From positions 313,453,236 to 313,517,235 of the forward strand of contig OY282560.1 in the NCBI GenBank assembly GCA_958295665.1: DNA of 64,000 bases. The letters run 5' to 3'. Below the pieces are notes generated by a model that had not been told where the DNA came from, made no database searches, and saw only the letters and a program-made list of their open reading frames with translations. The position numbers were made by a program, and so were the translations under genes. Every line of letters begins with the position of its first letter. The first letter of the stretch is position 1. Below, piece by piece: positions 1-12,659 of this stretch. The stretch is from Tipula vernalis. Taxonomy: Eukaryota > Arthropoda > Insecta > Diptera > Tipulidae.

Positions 1-3000
1 ATTCTGAAACATTCCCAAACATTCTACAAAATCCTTTAACCCACCGGAACTTTCTAGAAAATTCTGGAATCCTATAACCCACCTGAACTTTGTAGAAAAT
101 TCTGGAATATTCTGAAACTTTCTGCAAATTCTGGAACCTTTATATACATTCTGAAACATTCTGAAATTTTTTTAGAAAACCCTAGAGAATTCTGGAACGT
201 TCTGGAACATTCTAACAAATTTTGGAAATTCCGGAAAATTGTGGAACATGCTAGAAAATCTGAGAATATTCTAGAAAATTTTGAAATATTCCGAAACAAT
301 CTACAAAATCCTGGAACACTTCAGTGCACCTGCATCTTTCTAGTCGATTCTGGAATAATCTGAAACTTTCTAGAAAATTCTCGAACCTTTTAGAACATTC
401 GGAAACATTCTAAAATTTTTTAGAAAATCCTAGGAAATTCTGGAACGTCCTGAAACATTCTAGAAAATTTGGAAAATTCTGGAAAATTTTAGAAAATTCT
501 GGAACATTCTGAAACGATTAGTAAATTTTGAAAAACCTCAATTTTGCTAGAAAATTGTAGAAAATTCTGGAACATTCTAGAAAATTTGAGATTATTCCTG
601 AAAATTCTGGAACATTCCAAAACATGCTACACAATTCTGGAAAACACCAGGAACATTCTACAAAATCTTGGAATATTTTGAAACTTTCTTGAAAATTCTG
701 GAACCTTTTGGTACATTCTGAAACATTCTGAAATTTTTTTTTTGAAAATCGTAGGAAATTCTGGAATGTCCTGCAATATTCTAGAAAATTTTCAAAATTC
801 TGTAATATGCGAAACTTTCTAGAAAATTCTGAAACACCTGGAATTGTCTAGAAAATTCTGGAACCTTCTAGAAAACCTGAGAATATTCTTGAAAATTCTG
901 AAACATTCCGAAACATTCGACAAAATCCTGGAACACCTGCATCTTTCTAGTCGATTCTGGAATAATCTGAAACTTTCTAGAAAATTCTCGAACCTTTTAG
1001 AACATTCGGAAACATTCTAAAATTTTTTAGAAAATCCTAGGAAATTCTGGAACGTCCTGAAACATTCTAGAAAATTTGGAAAATTCCGGAAAATTCTAGA
1101 AAACTGTGGAACATTCTGAAACGTTCTAGTAAAATTTGGGAAACCTGAAATTTTGTAGAAAATTATAGAAAATTCTGGAACATTCTAGAAAATTTGAGAC
1201 TATTCCTGAAAATTCTGGAACATTCCAAAACATTCCACAAAATTTTGGAAAATACCTGGAACTTTCTAGAAAATTTTGGAATATTTTAAAACTTTCATGA
1301 AAATTCTGGAACCTTTTTGTACATTCTGAAACATTCTGAAACATTATCAAATTTTTTAGAAAATACATAATAAGAAATTCTGGAAGATTCTAGAAAATTT
1401 TCAAAATTCCGGAAAATTGTGGACCATCCTGAAACTTTTTAGAAAATTCTAGAACACCTGGAATTGTCAAGAAAATTCTAAAATATTCTAGAAAACATGA
1501 GAATATTCTTGAAAATTCTGAAACATTCCGAAACATTCGACAAAATCTTGGAACACTTTAGTACATCTGCAACGTTCTTGTCAATTCTGGAATATTTTAA
1601 AACTTTCTAGAAAATTCTTGAACCTTTTAGAACATTCGGAAACATTCTAAAATTTTTTTAGAAAATCCTACGAAATTCTGGAAAGTCCTGATTTCCTGAA
1701 ACATTCTAGAAAATTTGGGAAATTCCAGAAAATTCTAGAAAATTCGGGAACATTCTGAAACATTCTAGTAAAATTTGGGAAACCTGGAGTTTTCTAGAAA
1801 ATTGTAGACAATTCTGGAACATTCTAGAAAATTTAAGATTATTCCTGATAATTCTGGAACATTCCAAAACATTCTACAAAATTCTGGAAAATACCGGAAA
1901 CTTTCTAGAAAATCTTGGATTATTTTGAAACTTTCTTGAAAATTCTGGAACAATTTTGTACATTCTGAAACAATCTGAAATTTTTTTAAAATAGGAAATT
2001 CTGGAACGTCCTGGAATATTCTAGAAAATTTAAAATTCCGGAAAATTCTAGAACATGTTGAAACTTTCTAGAAAATTCTAGAACACCTGGAATTGTCTAG
2101 AAAATTGTGGAACATTGTAGAAAATCTGAGAATATTCTTGAAAATTCTGAAACATTCCGAAACATTCTGAAAAATCCTGGAACACTTCAGTACACCTGCA
2201 TCTTCCTAGTCAATTCTGGAATATTCTGAAACTTTCTACAAAATTCTGGAACCTTTTAGAATATTCTGAAACATTCTGAAATAAAATATGTTAGAAAATC
2301 CTAGGAAATTCTGGAATGTCCTGGAAAATTCTAGAAAATTCGGGAAATTCGAAACGTTCTAATAAATTTTAGAAAACCTGGAATTTTCTAGAAAATTGTA
2401 GAAAATTCTGGAACATTTTAGAAAAGTTGAGATTATTCTTTAAAATTCTGAAACATTACGAAACATTCTACAAAATTCTGGAAAACGCCTGGATCTTTCT
2501 AGAAGATTCTGGAATATTCTGAAACTTTCTACAAAATTCTGGAACCTTTTAGAATATTCTGAAACATTCTGAAATTTTCTAGAAAATTTTTGGAAATTTT
2601 AAAATGTCCTGAAAAAATTCCAGAAAATTTTGGAAATTCCGAAAAATTCTAGAAAATTCTAGAATACTTGAAATTTTCTAGAAAATTCTGGAATATTTCA
2701 GCAAATTTGAGAATATTCTTGGAAATTCTGGAACATTCCGAAACATTCAGAGAGAGTTCTGAAATATTCCAGTAGACCTGGAATTGTGGAAACTTTCGGA
2801 AGATTCTAAAGCCATCTGAATTTTTTTTTAGAAAATTATAAATATTTTGAAACGTTCAAGTATATTTTGGAATAATCCAGAACATTATAACTAGAAATTT
2901 CCAAATCCTTGAAAATTCTAAAACATTTCGAATTTTGTAGAAAATTCTAGGAAATTCTAGAAAATTCTGGAACATTGCAAAACATTTTAAAAAATTCTGG

Positions 3001-5200
3001 AACATACAATACCTTAAATTTTCTAGAAATTCTGGAATATTCTGAAACTTGATAGACACTTCTGTAACCTTTTAGAATTTTCTGAAACATTAAGAAATTT
3101 TCTAGAAAATCTTGCAAAATTCTGGAATGTCCTGGAACATTCTATCAAATTTTGGAAATTCCAGAAAATTCTAAAAAATTCTGGAACATTCTGAAACGTT
3201 CTAGTAAATTTTTGTAATACCTGGAATTTTCTAGAAATTTGTACAAAATTTTGGAACATTCTGGAAAATTTGAGAATATTTTTCAAAATTCTGGTACAAT
3301 CCGAAACATTCTAAAAAATCTTGTAATATTCCAATACACCTGAAACTTTATAGAAAATGTTGAAATATTTTGAAGCTTTCTATAAAAAATTTGTGGAAAC
3401 TTTTGGAAGATTCTAGAGCCTTCTGAATTTTTTTTAGAAAATTATAAATATTCTGGAACATTCTAGCAAATTTTGGAAATTCCAGAAAATTCTAAAAAAT
3501 TCTGGAACATTCTGAAACGTTCTAGTAAATTTTTGTAATACCTGGAATTTTCTAGAAATTTGTACAAAATTTTGGAACATTCTGGAAAATTTGAGAATAT
3601 TTTTCAAAATTCTGGTACAATCCGAAACATTCTAAAAAATCTTGTAATATTCCAATACACCTGAAACTTTATAGAAAATGTTGAAATATTTTGAAGCCTT
3701 CTATAAAAAATTTGTGGAAACTTTTGGAAGATTCTAGAGCCTTCTGAATTTTTTTTAGAAAATTATAAATATTCTGGAACGTTCTAGTATATTATGGAAT
3801 ATTCCAGAACATTATAGAAAATTCTGAACTAACTAGAAATTTCCTAAACCTTGAAAATTCTTAAAAAATTTCGGAACATTTCGAATTTTCTAGAAAATTT
3901 TAGGAAATTCTAGAAACTTCTGGAACATTGCAAAACATTCTAAAAAATCCTGGAACATATAGTATACCTTCAATTTTCTAGAAATTCTGGAATATTCTGA
4001 AACTTAATAGAATCTTCTGTAACCTTTTAGAATTTTCTGAAACATTAAGAAATTTTCTAGAAAATCTTGCAAAATTATGGAATGTCCGGACCGGAACATT
4101 CTAGCAAATTTTGGAAATTCCAGAAAATTCTAAAAAATTCTGGAACATTCTGAAACGTTCTAGTATATTTTTGAATACCTGGAATTTTCTAGAAATTTGT
4201 AGAAAATTTTGGAACATTCTGGAAATTTGTGAATATTCCTGAAAATTGTGGAACAATCCAAAACATTCTAAAAAATCCTGTAATATTCCAATACACATGA
4301 AACTTTCTAGACAATTTTGAAATATTTTGAAACTTTCTAAAAAAAATTGTGGAAACTTTTGGAAGATTCTAAAGCCTTCTGAATTTTTTTTAGAAAATTA
4401 TAAATATTCTGGAACGTTCTAGTAAATTATGGAATATTCCAGAACATTAAAGAAAATTCTGAATTAACTAGAAATTTCCAAATCTTTAAAAATTCTAAAA
4501 AATTTCGAAACATTTCGAATTTTCTAGAAAATTCTAGGAAATTCTGAAACATTGCAAAACATTGTAAATAATCCAGGAACATTTAGTATTCATGCAATTT
4601 TCTAGAAATTCTGGAATATTCTGAAACTTTATAGAAAATTCTGTAACCTTTTAAAATTTTCTGAATCCTGCAAAATTCTGGAATGTCCTGGAACATGCTA
4701 GCAAATTTTGAAATCTCCGGAAAATTCTAAAAAAATTCTGGAACATTCTGAAACATTCTAGTGAATTTTTTTTAATACCTGGAATTTTCTAGAAATTTGT
4801 TTTGGAACATTCTGGAAAATTTAAGAATATTCTTGAAAATTCTGGAACAATTCGAAACATTCTAAAAAATCCTGGAATATTCCAATGTACCTAAAACTTT
4901 TTAGAAAATTTTGAAATATTTTGAAACTTTCTTGAGAATATTCTGAAAACTTTTAGAACATTCTAAAACCATCTGAAATTTTCTAGAAAATTATAAAACA
5001 TCCTGAAACATTCTAGTAAATTTTGAAACATTCCAGAATATTATAGGAAATTCTGAACTAACTAGAAATTTCCAAATCCTTGGAAATTCTAAAACATTTC
5101 GGAATATTCCGAATTTCCCAGAAAATTCTAGAACATTCTAGAAAATTTTGGAATATTCCGAAATTTTCTAAAAAATTCTAAAACTTTCTTGAATATTTTA
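1..5200. repeat. Degenerate satellite with heat-shock-element-like unit
   Basis: The whole stretch is built from variants of a roughly 20-bp unit, ATTCTGGAACATTCTAGAAA. In pentamers this is aTTCt-gGAAc-aTTCt-aGAAa, alternating GAA and TTC modules at 5-bp spacing, which is the arrangement bound by heat shock factor trimers. Perfect runs of five modules occur at 559-583 and 1167-1191. A longer period is visible: a marker beginning CACCTGCATCTTTC recurs at about 327, 934, 1564 and 2193, giving units of roughly 607-630 bp. Near its right half a 321-bp segment is tandemly duplicated. Open frames on the minus strand here (rich in Phe, Asn and Gln) are by-products of the repeat and not genes. The array decays into unrelated sequence near 5200. 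Confidence 0.9.
3137..3779. repeat. 321-bp tandem duplication inside the satellite
   Basis: Two nearly identical 321-bp segments lie head to tail: landmarks at 3146 and 3408 recur at 3467 and 3729. A third, more diverged relative starts near 4100. The near identity against a heavily diverged background indicates a recent local duplication. Confidence 0.85.
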
Positions 5201-7600
5201 TGTTGCTGACACATCTTTCGTCTCGTCAACACATATCTGCCACTCACACACCAGCACACTCGCCCACTCAATTAGTTAAATTAAAATATATGACTGGAAG
5301 GATGGAAGAACTGAAGGACAGAAGTCATAGGCAAAATTGAGGAGTCCTGGTAAACATTTGTGAAAATCTGGAACTCATTTTTTCGCAATTAGAATATTTA
5401 CCCATTATAACTTCGTTATAGTGGGAAGAGTAAAAGTTCAATGGACTATGGCTTGTTTTTTATAATCTTCTAAGTTTTCGGCCCCAAGAGATTTAGCTAA
5501 TATACTACAAAATATATTTGCGTTTCAGGCTGTCAGAAAGATTGCTTTTAATTCTAATGGTTATTAGAAGAGGGGTGCCTTACACAAAGACCTATTTTCA
5601 AGAGATGAGAGCTATGCTGAAAAAGTTGTGTTGCAGTATTATACGTCAGAATCGAGCAACCAGATGAAACGCTTGCGGTCAATCTGTAGAGTTCTGTAGT
5701 GCATTGATCTCAATATCGTGTTATTCCCTGGGTAAGCACGTTTATGAGTAAAACAAAGTAAAACATGACAACTAGGTTCGACATTGAAAACTAGATAACA
5801 ATTTAAGGGTAAACGAAATTGGTATAATTGAAACAACTTTTAGCGGCCTTCATAAAAATTACAAACCATTTTTTATTTCTTTTTTTTAATTCTGAACTTT
5901 CATTTTAAGAAGGGGAAACTTTGGGGATTTTTAATAATATCAAGGACGTTTGTTCGCAACGCGGTATGCCACGTACATATTCGTACAAATAACCAAAGTT
6001 TATTTTTATAACTTAATAAATCGACCACGTACAACATTTTTCCGCCATTTTGTTCATATATTTTTGGTTTTACCTCACTTTTTTATAACCGGATAAAAAA
6101 ACCGTTGCTACACAATCTTTTGTTTTGTTTTTATTAAAATAAATTTACGATGTTTGTTTCTAGTGTTTTTTTGTGTACATTTTGATTATATAACAATTGC
6201 GTGACTACATCATCTGTGAAATGAAGATGTTGTGGGATTTTTCAGCACCAAACAAAATATACAGTAAAGCAGGAAACCATAGTAGTTAACATTCAACCAT
6301 AGGTACAAAACAGCTATAGAGTATATGGAAAGTTTCCATTTGTTGTTTTTTTTTTTAGTTTTACGAATTTTTAAAAAGCAATAACAACAAAAAGTTGAAC
6401 GCAGGCAGCACCAGTAGAATAATATGAATAATATGCGGATAGAACATATTTTTGTGTTTTTATCCTTAATATTTTGGATATATATAAATACATATACATA
6501 CATACAAATATCTGTCGTTTTTCCGTATTTTGTAGAAATATTTTTCTCTGGCATTTTAAATTTATTTGGACGTTAGATGGCTACAATGAGAAATTGTTGT
6601 TGTTTATAAAAAAAAATATAAATCTTAATTTACATGTTTAAGAGATTTTTAAATGTATATACACATTTATAGGGAAGTAAATAAATTTGACAGTCAAAAA
6701 AAAAAAAAAGTCTAAAATATGAAAATTGCAAAATAGAATTATTTTGAAATACGGTTTTGTGTTTATTTCGTTTTTAGTTTTCGAATACTTTTACAATCTT
6801 ACATATTTGGGATACTCGTACGGAATGATTGGATTTTTTTGGGGGGGTTATTTCAATGAAGTGGGTTTAGAAATGTCGACTGTTATTATGTCTCACCAGA
6901 AGAGTAGTTGATTAAAACCTTATATTAGTTGTGCTCAACAATCACAAGTGTAGTCTGATAAGTAATCCTTGGATGTTTTTTATCCAATACCTCAAAAAAT
7001 TAGTTTTTAGCATCTAATGTTTATGTTGTGACCTCTGTTATAAGCAATCAATCTTACATTAGCCATATAGGATAAACAACTTATGTTTTCTAACAATACA
7101 GTCAAATTCGATAACCGTCTGATACGAAAAATGATCGGATTTTCCAAGATATGTAACCATTACTAATTGGTTCTCAGAATAATTTGGCCTTAATTTGAAA
7201 TGATTGCGACTCGTGTACGTTATTGAAGAAAATCTGCGTGAAATGATACTGTCGAAACAAAACTATAATATATTTTAATAGGCCAGTTCAATGTCGAGGA
7301 TTTTTAAAAACAATGAAATTTTTTGATAAACACCGACAATACAGACGAAGAATTTAAAATAGTAGCACGCTGTTAACCTAAGCTTCTTGATATGTTTGTT
7401 GCAATACACTAGGATGGCATGAAACCATTTAAATATTTAGCAAACATTTCCTAAGGATGTTAGAATTTCCTGAACTAAATGCTATTGAATCATGGTTTAC
7501 TTATCATAACCCATATCACCCTCCAGTCTACCCATCATAACAGCCCGCATTCGCATAATTGCATTCGGTGGTACTTATCTGGATAGTCCAGTTTTTTACA
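5201..7600. other. AT-rich non-coding stretch
   Basis: I see no supported gene here. The stretch begins with a C-rich segment (5206-5270) directly after the satellite, then becomes AT-rich with poly-T and poly-A runs, for example 6694-6709. The open frames at 5639-5836, 6210-6554 and 6726-6911 are low-complexity, lack recognisable motifs and show no splice context, so I do not call them. Confidence 0.6.
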
Positions 7601-7607
7601 TCTAGTA

Positions 7608-7802
7608 GGTGGTTTGGCGTTTATTGGAGAGGGACCAAAGTTAAGTAGATTAATCTACCAGATCCTTAACCTTCCAGTAGGGTGTGCATCACGTGAACTG
7701 TTCTGGTCATGTATTAGGCAGCTACGTGATGGGTACAATTGTGTAAGGAGTAACCTGTTTACAACTCGCAAGTGTACGTGCTGCCTCCTTCTGACAACCA
7801 CT
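7608..7802 (+). repeat. Dispersed repeat, plus-strand copy of an inverted pair
   Basis: This segment, from GGTGGTTTGGCGT through the CTGCCTCCTT motif, reappears in opposite orientation at 10826-11007 with scattered mismatches. It contains an open frame (7614-7838, 74 residues) that matches no family I know. The two copies share the same internal landmarks (GATTAATCTACC, CACGTGA, GTACGTGCTGCCTCC), so they are members of one repeat family. Confidence 0.8.
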
Positions 7803-7829
7803 GAAAGCAAGAAAATTGCAAATGGCTGC

Positions 7830-8240
7830 TGTCTCTAAACCCCCGCTTTTCCAGGACTTTTAGAAATGTCGGATTTTTTTAAATCTTTTCCGACATGCGT
7901 ATTAAATTCTAAAAATGGCCGTTTTCCGCGGTCATCTTCACTTAAATCGGCCTAATTTAAAATCTTTCCTATGTTTTAAAATTCAAATTATGGCTGTCGC
8001 CCCCAAACCTGCGCTTTTCAAGGGTTTTAAGCAATTCCAGAAAGACCGAAGTGAAAAGGTCAGAAGTGACAGGATTGGAAGGCAAAACTTTACAAGAAAA
8101 AATGATCAAGCTGAAACATGATGATGCTGTATTAGATAGAACAATAGAATATTGTCGAATGTCGGAAACAACCAATGGTCAACTTCGATTTTTGCAAAGT
8201 CACAAGGCAGTCGAAGAGAAGACAACTACAAATGACAGAG
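7830..8240. other. Non-coding stretch with a weak direct duplication
   Basis: Two similar segments about 167 bp apart (near 7822 and 7988) share the pattern ATGGCTG...CCC..CGCTTTTC. Short open frames overlap here but none has a recognisable domain. I see nothing else. Confidence 0.4.
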
Positions 8241-8244
8241 GCAA

Positions 8245-8405
8245 TGTCTATGGATTGTGAGACGGACGGAAATTTTTTTTTTTTGCTTATTCAGACTCAG
8301 GGACTTTCAAAACGTCCGCAGAAAAGTGGTTTTGAACCAACCAAATGTTTGGTCATTTTTGACAGTATTTCAATACCTTGGTCTTTTTAGATCGAAGTAA
8401 ATGAG
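8245..8405 (-). repeat. Composite dispersed repeat, end fragment
   Basis: The inner part, around ACAGTATTTCAATACC and GGTCTTTTTAGAT, is the reverse complement of the segments at 15140-15250 and 48455-48560. Those copies continue into a GTCT-rich stretch and a TCTCGAGAACGG motif; this one stops early and is therefore a fragment. Confidence 0.75.
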
Positions 8406-8811
8406 TTTTTCGTTGGTGTTATTACAAGAGAATCATATAAGGGGATTTTTGAGATTAAATCGGGATGGTTTGAAAATTTGGTAGTCGAAAATAAGAACAT
8501 TGAATTTTAATTCGGTGTGTTCAAATGAATATAATCCCTTACTGAAACGTACAGGAAAGCTAGTCTTTCATCGTGTTCACATGTACACTGTTTAGCTTTT
8601 TGTAGTCTTCTATGTCTATTTCGTTTGTATCAATATTTCGATTTTTGTTGTAAATTTCAATTGATTTCTTCTTTCTCATATATGTATACGGAGTTTTTGA
8701 ATTAAGTATATCTGCCTTTATCTTACAGTGGACAGATGTACGTTAGCTTCACGTCTATCTGGTGATACACGGGGTTTGCCAAAAATAACAAGTTGAACTC
8801 AAATAAGTATC

Positions 8812-8851
<40 letters not shown>

Positions 8852-10260
8852 TTTGTTGTTAACAGATGTATAACTGGAACAACTGGAGTGCACGTATCTC
8901 TGGTAATCCGTTTGTTTATCGTGATAGAACTGAGTTAATTTATTTAATAATAATTTAATATACAGTTCTTACCTGATTACTGCTGTCTTGCATTGGTTCC
9001 AAGTGATGCTCTTGAATGTGTTATAGTGGAATCTCTAATGTTCTAGAGCAGCGCTGTCCAACTTGACAATATTCGCATTGCAAATTATTTTTTTAAAGGT
9101 TTACGCAGATCAGCATATTATTTAGTGCGACAAAGAATTGATCGAAATTTTTCTTTTAATGGTCCTGCGGTCAATAATAGTTGTCTGTTCTTTTAAATTT
9201 CGAAGCAATCATGCTAAAGATGCTTCAGCTTTGGGTGTGTTCATTAGGATGCCCCTTATTTTCAAACACTATAAATCAATAACGCACACCCCTTATTTTC
9301 CTGATTCGAGTAGTTATTTGCATATCTTTGAAGAAGTTGAGCTAATCATTTAAATAAAATTATTTTTTATTATTTTTAACTAAACCGATTTTTATATTTC
9401 GCTTTATTATGGCAAGACATCTTCGGAGTGATAGTAAAATTTATTTCATTGGACCAAATTGTAGGTTCAAAGTTACCTTCTGAGTTTTAAGTAGTTATTA
9501 CCTGTTTTTAGAATTTAGGCCCTCTGAGACTCAGAAGACATTACATATCAAAAGGGAAAAACAACGTTAAAATTAGGAACACCCCTAATATCCATCTATT
9601 GGTTGCTTAACGCTTTTGGAGGTAATATCAACGTTTTAAGAACATTTTTCAGCTGGGGTACATTGCTCAATATTCATATCATATATTTTCAGTTCCCTAA
9701 GTACTGTTTTTACGAAAGAACCGTTCCAGCTAACTCTACAATGTGCTCCAGCGGATGTGGCTATCTAACATAATATTCAGTTCTTTACACTCTACTCTTT
9801 AAAAAGTGTCTTTATTTATTATTGCGTTGCACCCTTCAAGTTAATAAACGATATAGAGGAGTCTTGAAATTGGATTTTGTATTCCTGAGAATTCTACACA
9901 ACATTCCTGGGGAACGGGAATACTTTCAATTTCTTAAATTCCCGAGAATTATATGCCTGGACATCCCGGGACGCAACCCCTAGTTACGACCGGCTAATCG
10001 ATTTTATGTCCTCTTAAAGCAAATCGGTTCCCCTTCAGTAAATAAAATAAAATAAAATTTGGAATTATCAAAGATAAAGGTATCGTTTATAACTTTACTT
10101 GACTTCAAATGTGCTTTTAACATTTTCTTAAATTTAAAGATATTATCAGACTTCTAAATTATGTCAGGTAGATTTTCTTATAAATTCTGTTCTTATGGTA
10201 TGGCAGGTCAAGCAATTTGAAGATCTAGTGGCGCATCTATGAGTTACATATTCTTATTCC
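8406..10260. other. AT-rich non-coding stretch
   Basis: I see no supported gene. A pure TC dinucleotide microsatellite occupies about 8817-8849. A short AAAAT-type run lies at 10040-10060. The open frame at 9138-9353 has no recognisable feature. Confidence 0.55.
8817..8849. repeat. (TC)n microsatellite
   Basis: About 16 uninterrupted TC dinucleotides. Confidence 0.95.
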
Positions 10261-10292
10261 ATGCTAGATAAATAGTAAGACACATTCAAATA

Positions 10293-10690
10293 GATTATTA
10301 TTATTATTATTGGAGGGCGCACTGCGACCTAAAAGATCTATTGTGCTGGACCCTGCTTTATTATCCGTCCAGTCAATATTTATGTTCTTAATGAACCTGA
10401 TACTGCCTCCCGGTACTTGATACTTACTATCTGGGCTTATTGCTCTCCCTCCTAGATGTTTACTACAGCATGTAGTTCCGCTAGAAAGATGGTAGCATTG
10501 GAGCCCAAGGACTTCGAGAGGGTTGTCCCACTCCCGTATATTCCTACTCCTGCCCCGTATTCTGTTTGATTTTACTCTTACGAGTTGCTGAGAATTGCAA
10601 ATCACCTGTAGGTCACCCAGCTTTACTACAGGAAGGCTAAATAAAACTGGAGTGTGCCTGGTATCCAGAGCCCGAATATTTTGGACTGAT
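10293..10690 (-). mobile_element. Probable 3' end of a non-LTR retrotransposon
   Basis: Read on the minus strand, a moderately GC-rich segment ends in CGCAGTGCGCCCTCC followed directly by an AAT trinucleotide run (10293-10311). A short tandem trinucleotide tail right after a unique 3' UTR is typical of several insect LINE clades, such as I and R1. The overlapping minus frame (10264-10605) has no RT, RNase H or endonuclease motif, so I treat it as UTR. The assignment rests on the tail structure alone. Confidence 0.4.
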
Positions 10691-10825
10691 TAACTTATCA
10701 ACCATTCACCCATCGGCATATGCTGTTACACCTTAGATTAGGGTTTTTGTCAAAGTTTTCTCCTTTAGCGCCGTACTTTAGCCTATGCCAAATGGCCAAA
10801 AATGTGCCAAATGGCCTCAGTTACC

Positions 10826-11007
10826 AGTGGTTGCCACGAGGAGGCAGCACGTACACTTGCGAATTGTGAACAGGTTACCCCTTACACAATTGTACAATTG
10901 ACAAGACCAGAACAGCTCACGTGATGCGCACCCTACTGGAAGGTTACGGAGCTGGTAGATTAATCTACTCAACTTTGGTCCCCCCATCCAATAGACGCCA
11001 AACCACC
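10826..11007 (-). repeat. Dispersed repeat, minus-strand copy of an inverted pair
   Basis: This is the reverse-complement relative of 7608-7802, 3.0 kb away. It carries the same landmarks in reverse order. No coding role is visible. Confidence 0.8.
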
Positions 11008-11009
11008 GT

Positions 11010-12005
11010 TCAAATAGATGCCTTATTGAATGAACTCCTTGTGTATGATGTAATATAAATCAGATCCAACATCTGTATAGCGACGGAAGTCTGTAGACAG
11101 ATTTACAGCTTTAACTACTTACATTTATTACGGTTTACTTTATCCGCTACCATAAACATCACTATACATCATTAAAAATGATAAATTGTATTGTAAGGAT
11201 ATTAATATAATTATCACTAATTAAATCGAGAGTTTATAGTGGATTCTATAAACAAGTCAAATTCACTCACTTTTGCGCTAACATGTATGTACTAATAAAA
11301 AATCGGACAAATAAAAAACAAATCCAGTTTAATTTATTGTGTTTAACTGTGCACAACGTTTTGCTTGTAGACCAATTCGAAAGGAAGAAGGTTACGCAAT
11401 TCGTGGATCCATGTGGTTCGTGAACGTTAATCTAACCCATATAAATTTTGTATAGCCTTATTCTAGATAATTTTGCAGTTCGTTGATTTTCGTTATATTT
11501 AATGAGCGCCAAATCTCAATTCCCAAAATTTTCTTCCAACAGCATCGGCACGTTCCTTGAAGTTCACTTTTTTTGTCAAAATTAACACATAGATATTTGA
11601 AATGTTGAGTTTCTACAATTAGAACTACTTTGGGCTTTCGACGTCAACTAAATGATGGTGGCGCCAAATTGTATACAGCGCAAATAATTGGAAACTATGC
11701 AAAAAGGGTTGAGTCTTTGCTAAGGGTAGAAACATTTAGTACTAAAATTTGGTCCATTTGGTGTGTTTCTTTGGATTACCAAATAATGTATCATTGCTAA
11801 TCAGTGCCATCTATTTTATCATATGTGAACTAATTTTGGAAATTTTGACGTTAGATTTTGTGCTATTTAGTAGAATTTTCCAATGCCATTTTATTCAAAA
11901 TACTGTTGCAAAAACCCGTTGCAATTGAAATAAAAGGAAAAATCTGTGGTATGCCTAATTTTTATTGATATCCAGTGAGATATAATTTCATTTTTTGACT
12001 GATAA
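11010..12005. other. AT-rich non-coding stretch
   Basis: I see no gene, repeat or RNA that can be supported. Confidence 0.5.
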
Positions 12006-12009
12006 TAAG

Positions 12010-12142
12010 TGTAAGCGATTATTTTGGAAAATGTTTATTTCATTTCTTGATTGACATCCAGTGACATATATCCAGTGTGAGCGCTTATTTTGGAAAATGG
12101 CAATTCATTTCTTGATTGACGTCCAGTGAGATATATCCAGTG
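12010..12142. repeat. Short tandem duplication, unit about 75-80 bp
   Basis: The segment from GTGTAAGCGATTATTTTGG is followed by a second copy from GTGTGAGCGCTTATTTTGG, both ending near CCAGTGAGATATATCCAG. A partial third unit precedes at about 11960. Confidence 0.8.
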
Positions 12143-12659
12143 TAATCCATATATATTGGTATAATTTTCGTGCATATAAATTGGTCAGGGAAAACTCCTC
12201 CCACAAATGTTGAAATTTGAACTATACAGCCTGCTAATTCCTTGAATATATTTTCAACAGCCGCGTACTTATTCCATCAACTCCAACTGACGTTGTATTC
12301 TTTAACTGTGTGATTACTTGCAAGATTTCGTCTTTGTTAGTGGGACATAGATATATGGGACATTGAATAACATTTGTAGAGCTATCTTCGATGTAAAGTG
12401 GTTTGCTAGATTATTTTCAATTGAGAAGATTAATAATTTATTTAGTTCGGTGGCCACATCTTTTTGGTTGGTAACTGAAGCTAATTAGAAGATGAATATC
12501 CTGATCCTATCATACCATCTTTTAATACACAATTTATGCCTTTCCATATCTTAAAATAATTTTGTTTTTTTGTTTTACGCAACACACTAAATTTATTTCT
12601 CCGATGCTTATATTCTTTTTCAATTATTTGTAATGCTTGCAGCGGCAAATATATCTAAT

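Noticed and set aside
72..5190. Minus-strand open frames rich in Phe, Asn and Gln across the first satellite
   Set aside because: They repeat the satellite unit in translation and have no domains; they arise because the repeat lacks stops in that frame.
6210..6554. Minus-strand frame of 114 codons
   Set aside because: Low-complexity, biased by AT-rich DNA, no recognisable motif or splice context.
9045..9065. CAGCGCTGTCCAAC, like a hAT terminal repeat
   Set aside because: No matching inverted end or 8-bp target duplication was seen nearby.
10264..10605. Minus-strand frame of 113 codons
   Set aside because: Runs through a trinucleotide microsatellite and a LINE-like 3' UTR, without protein motifs.
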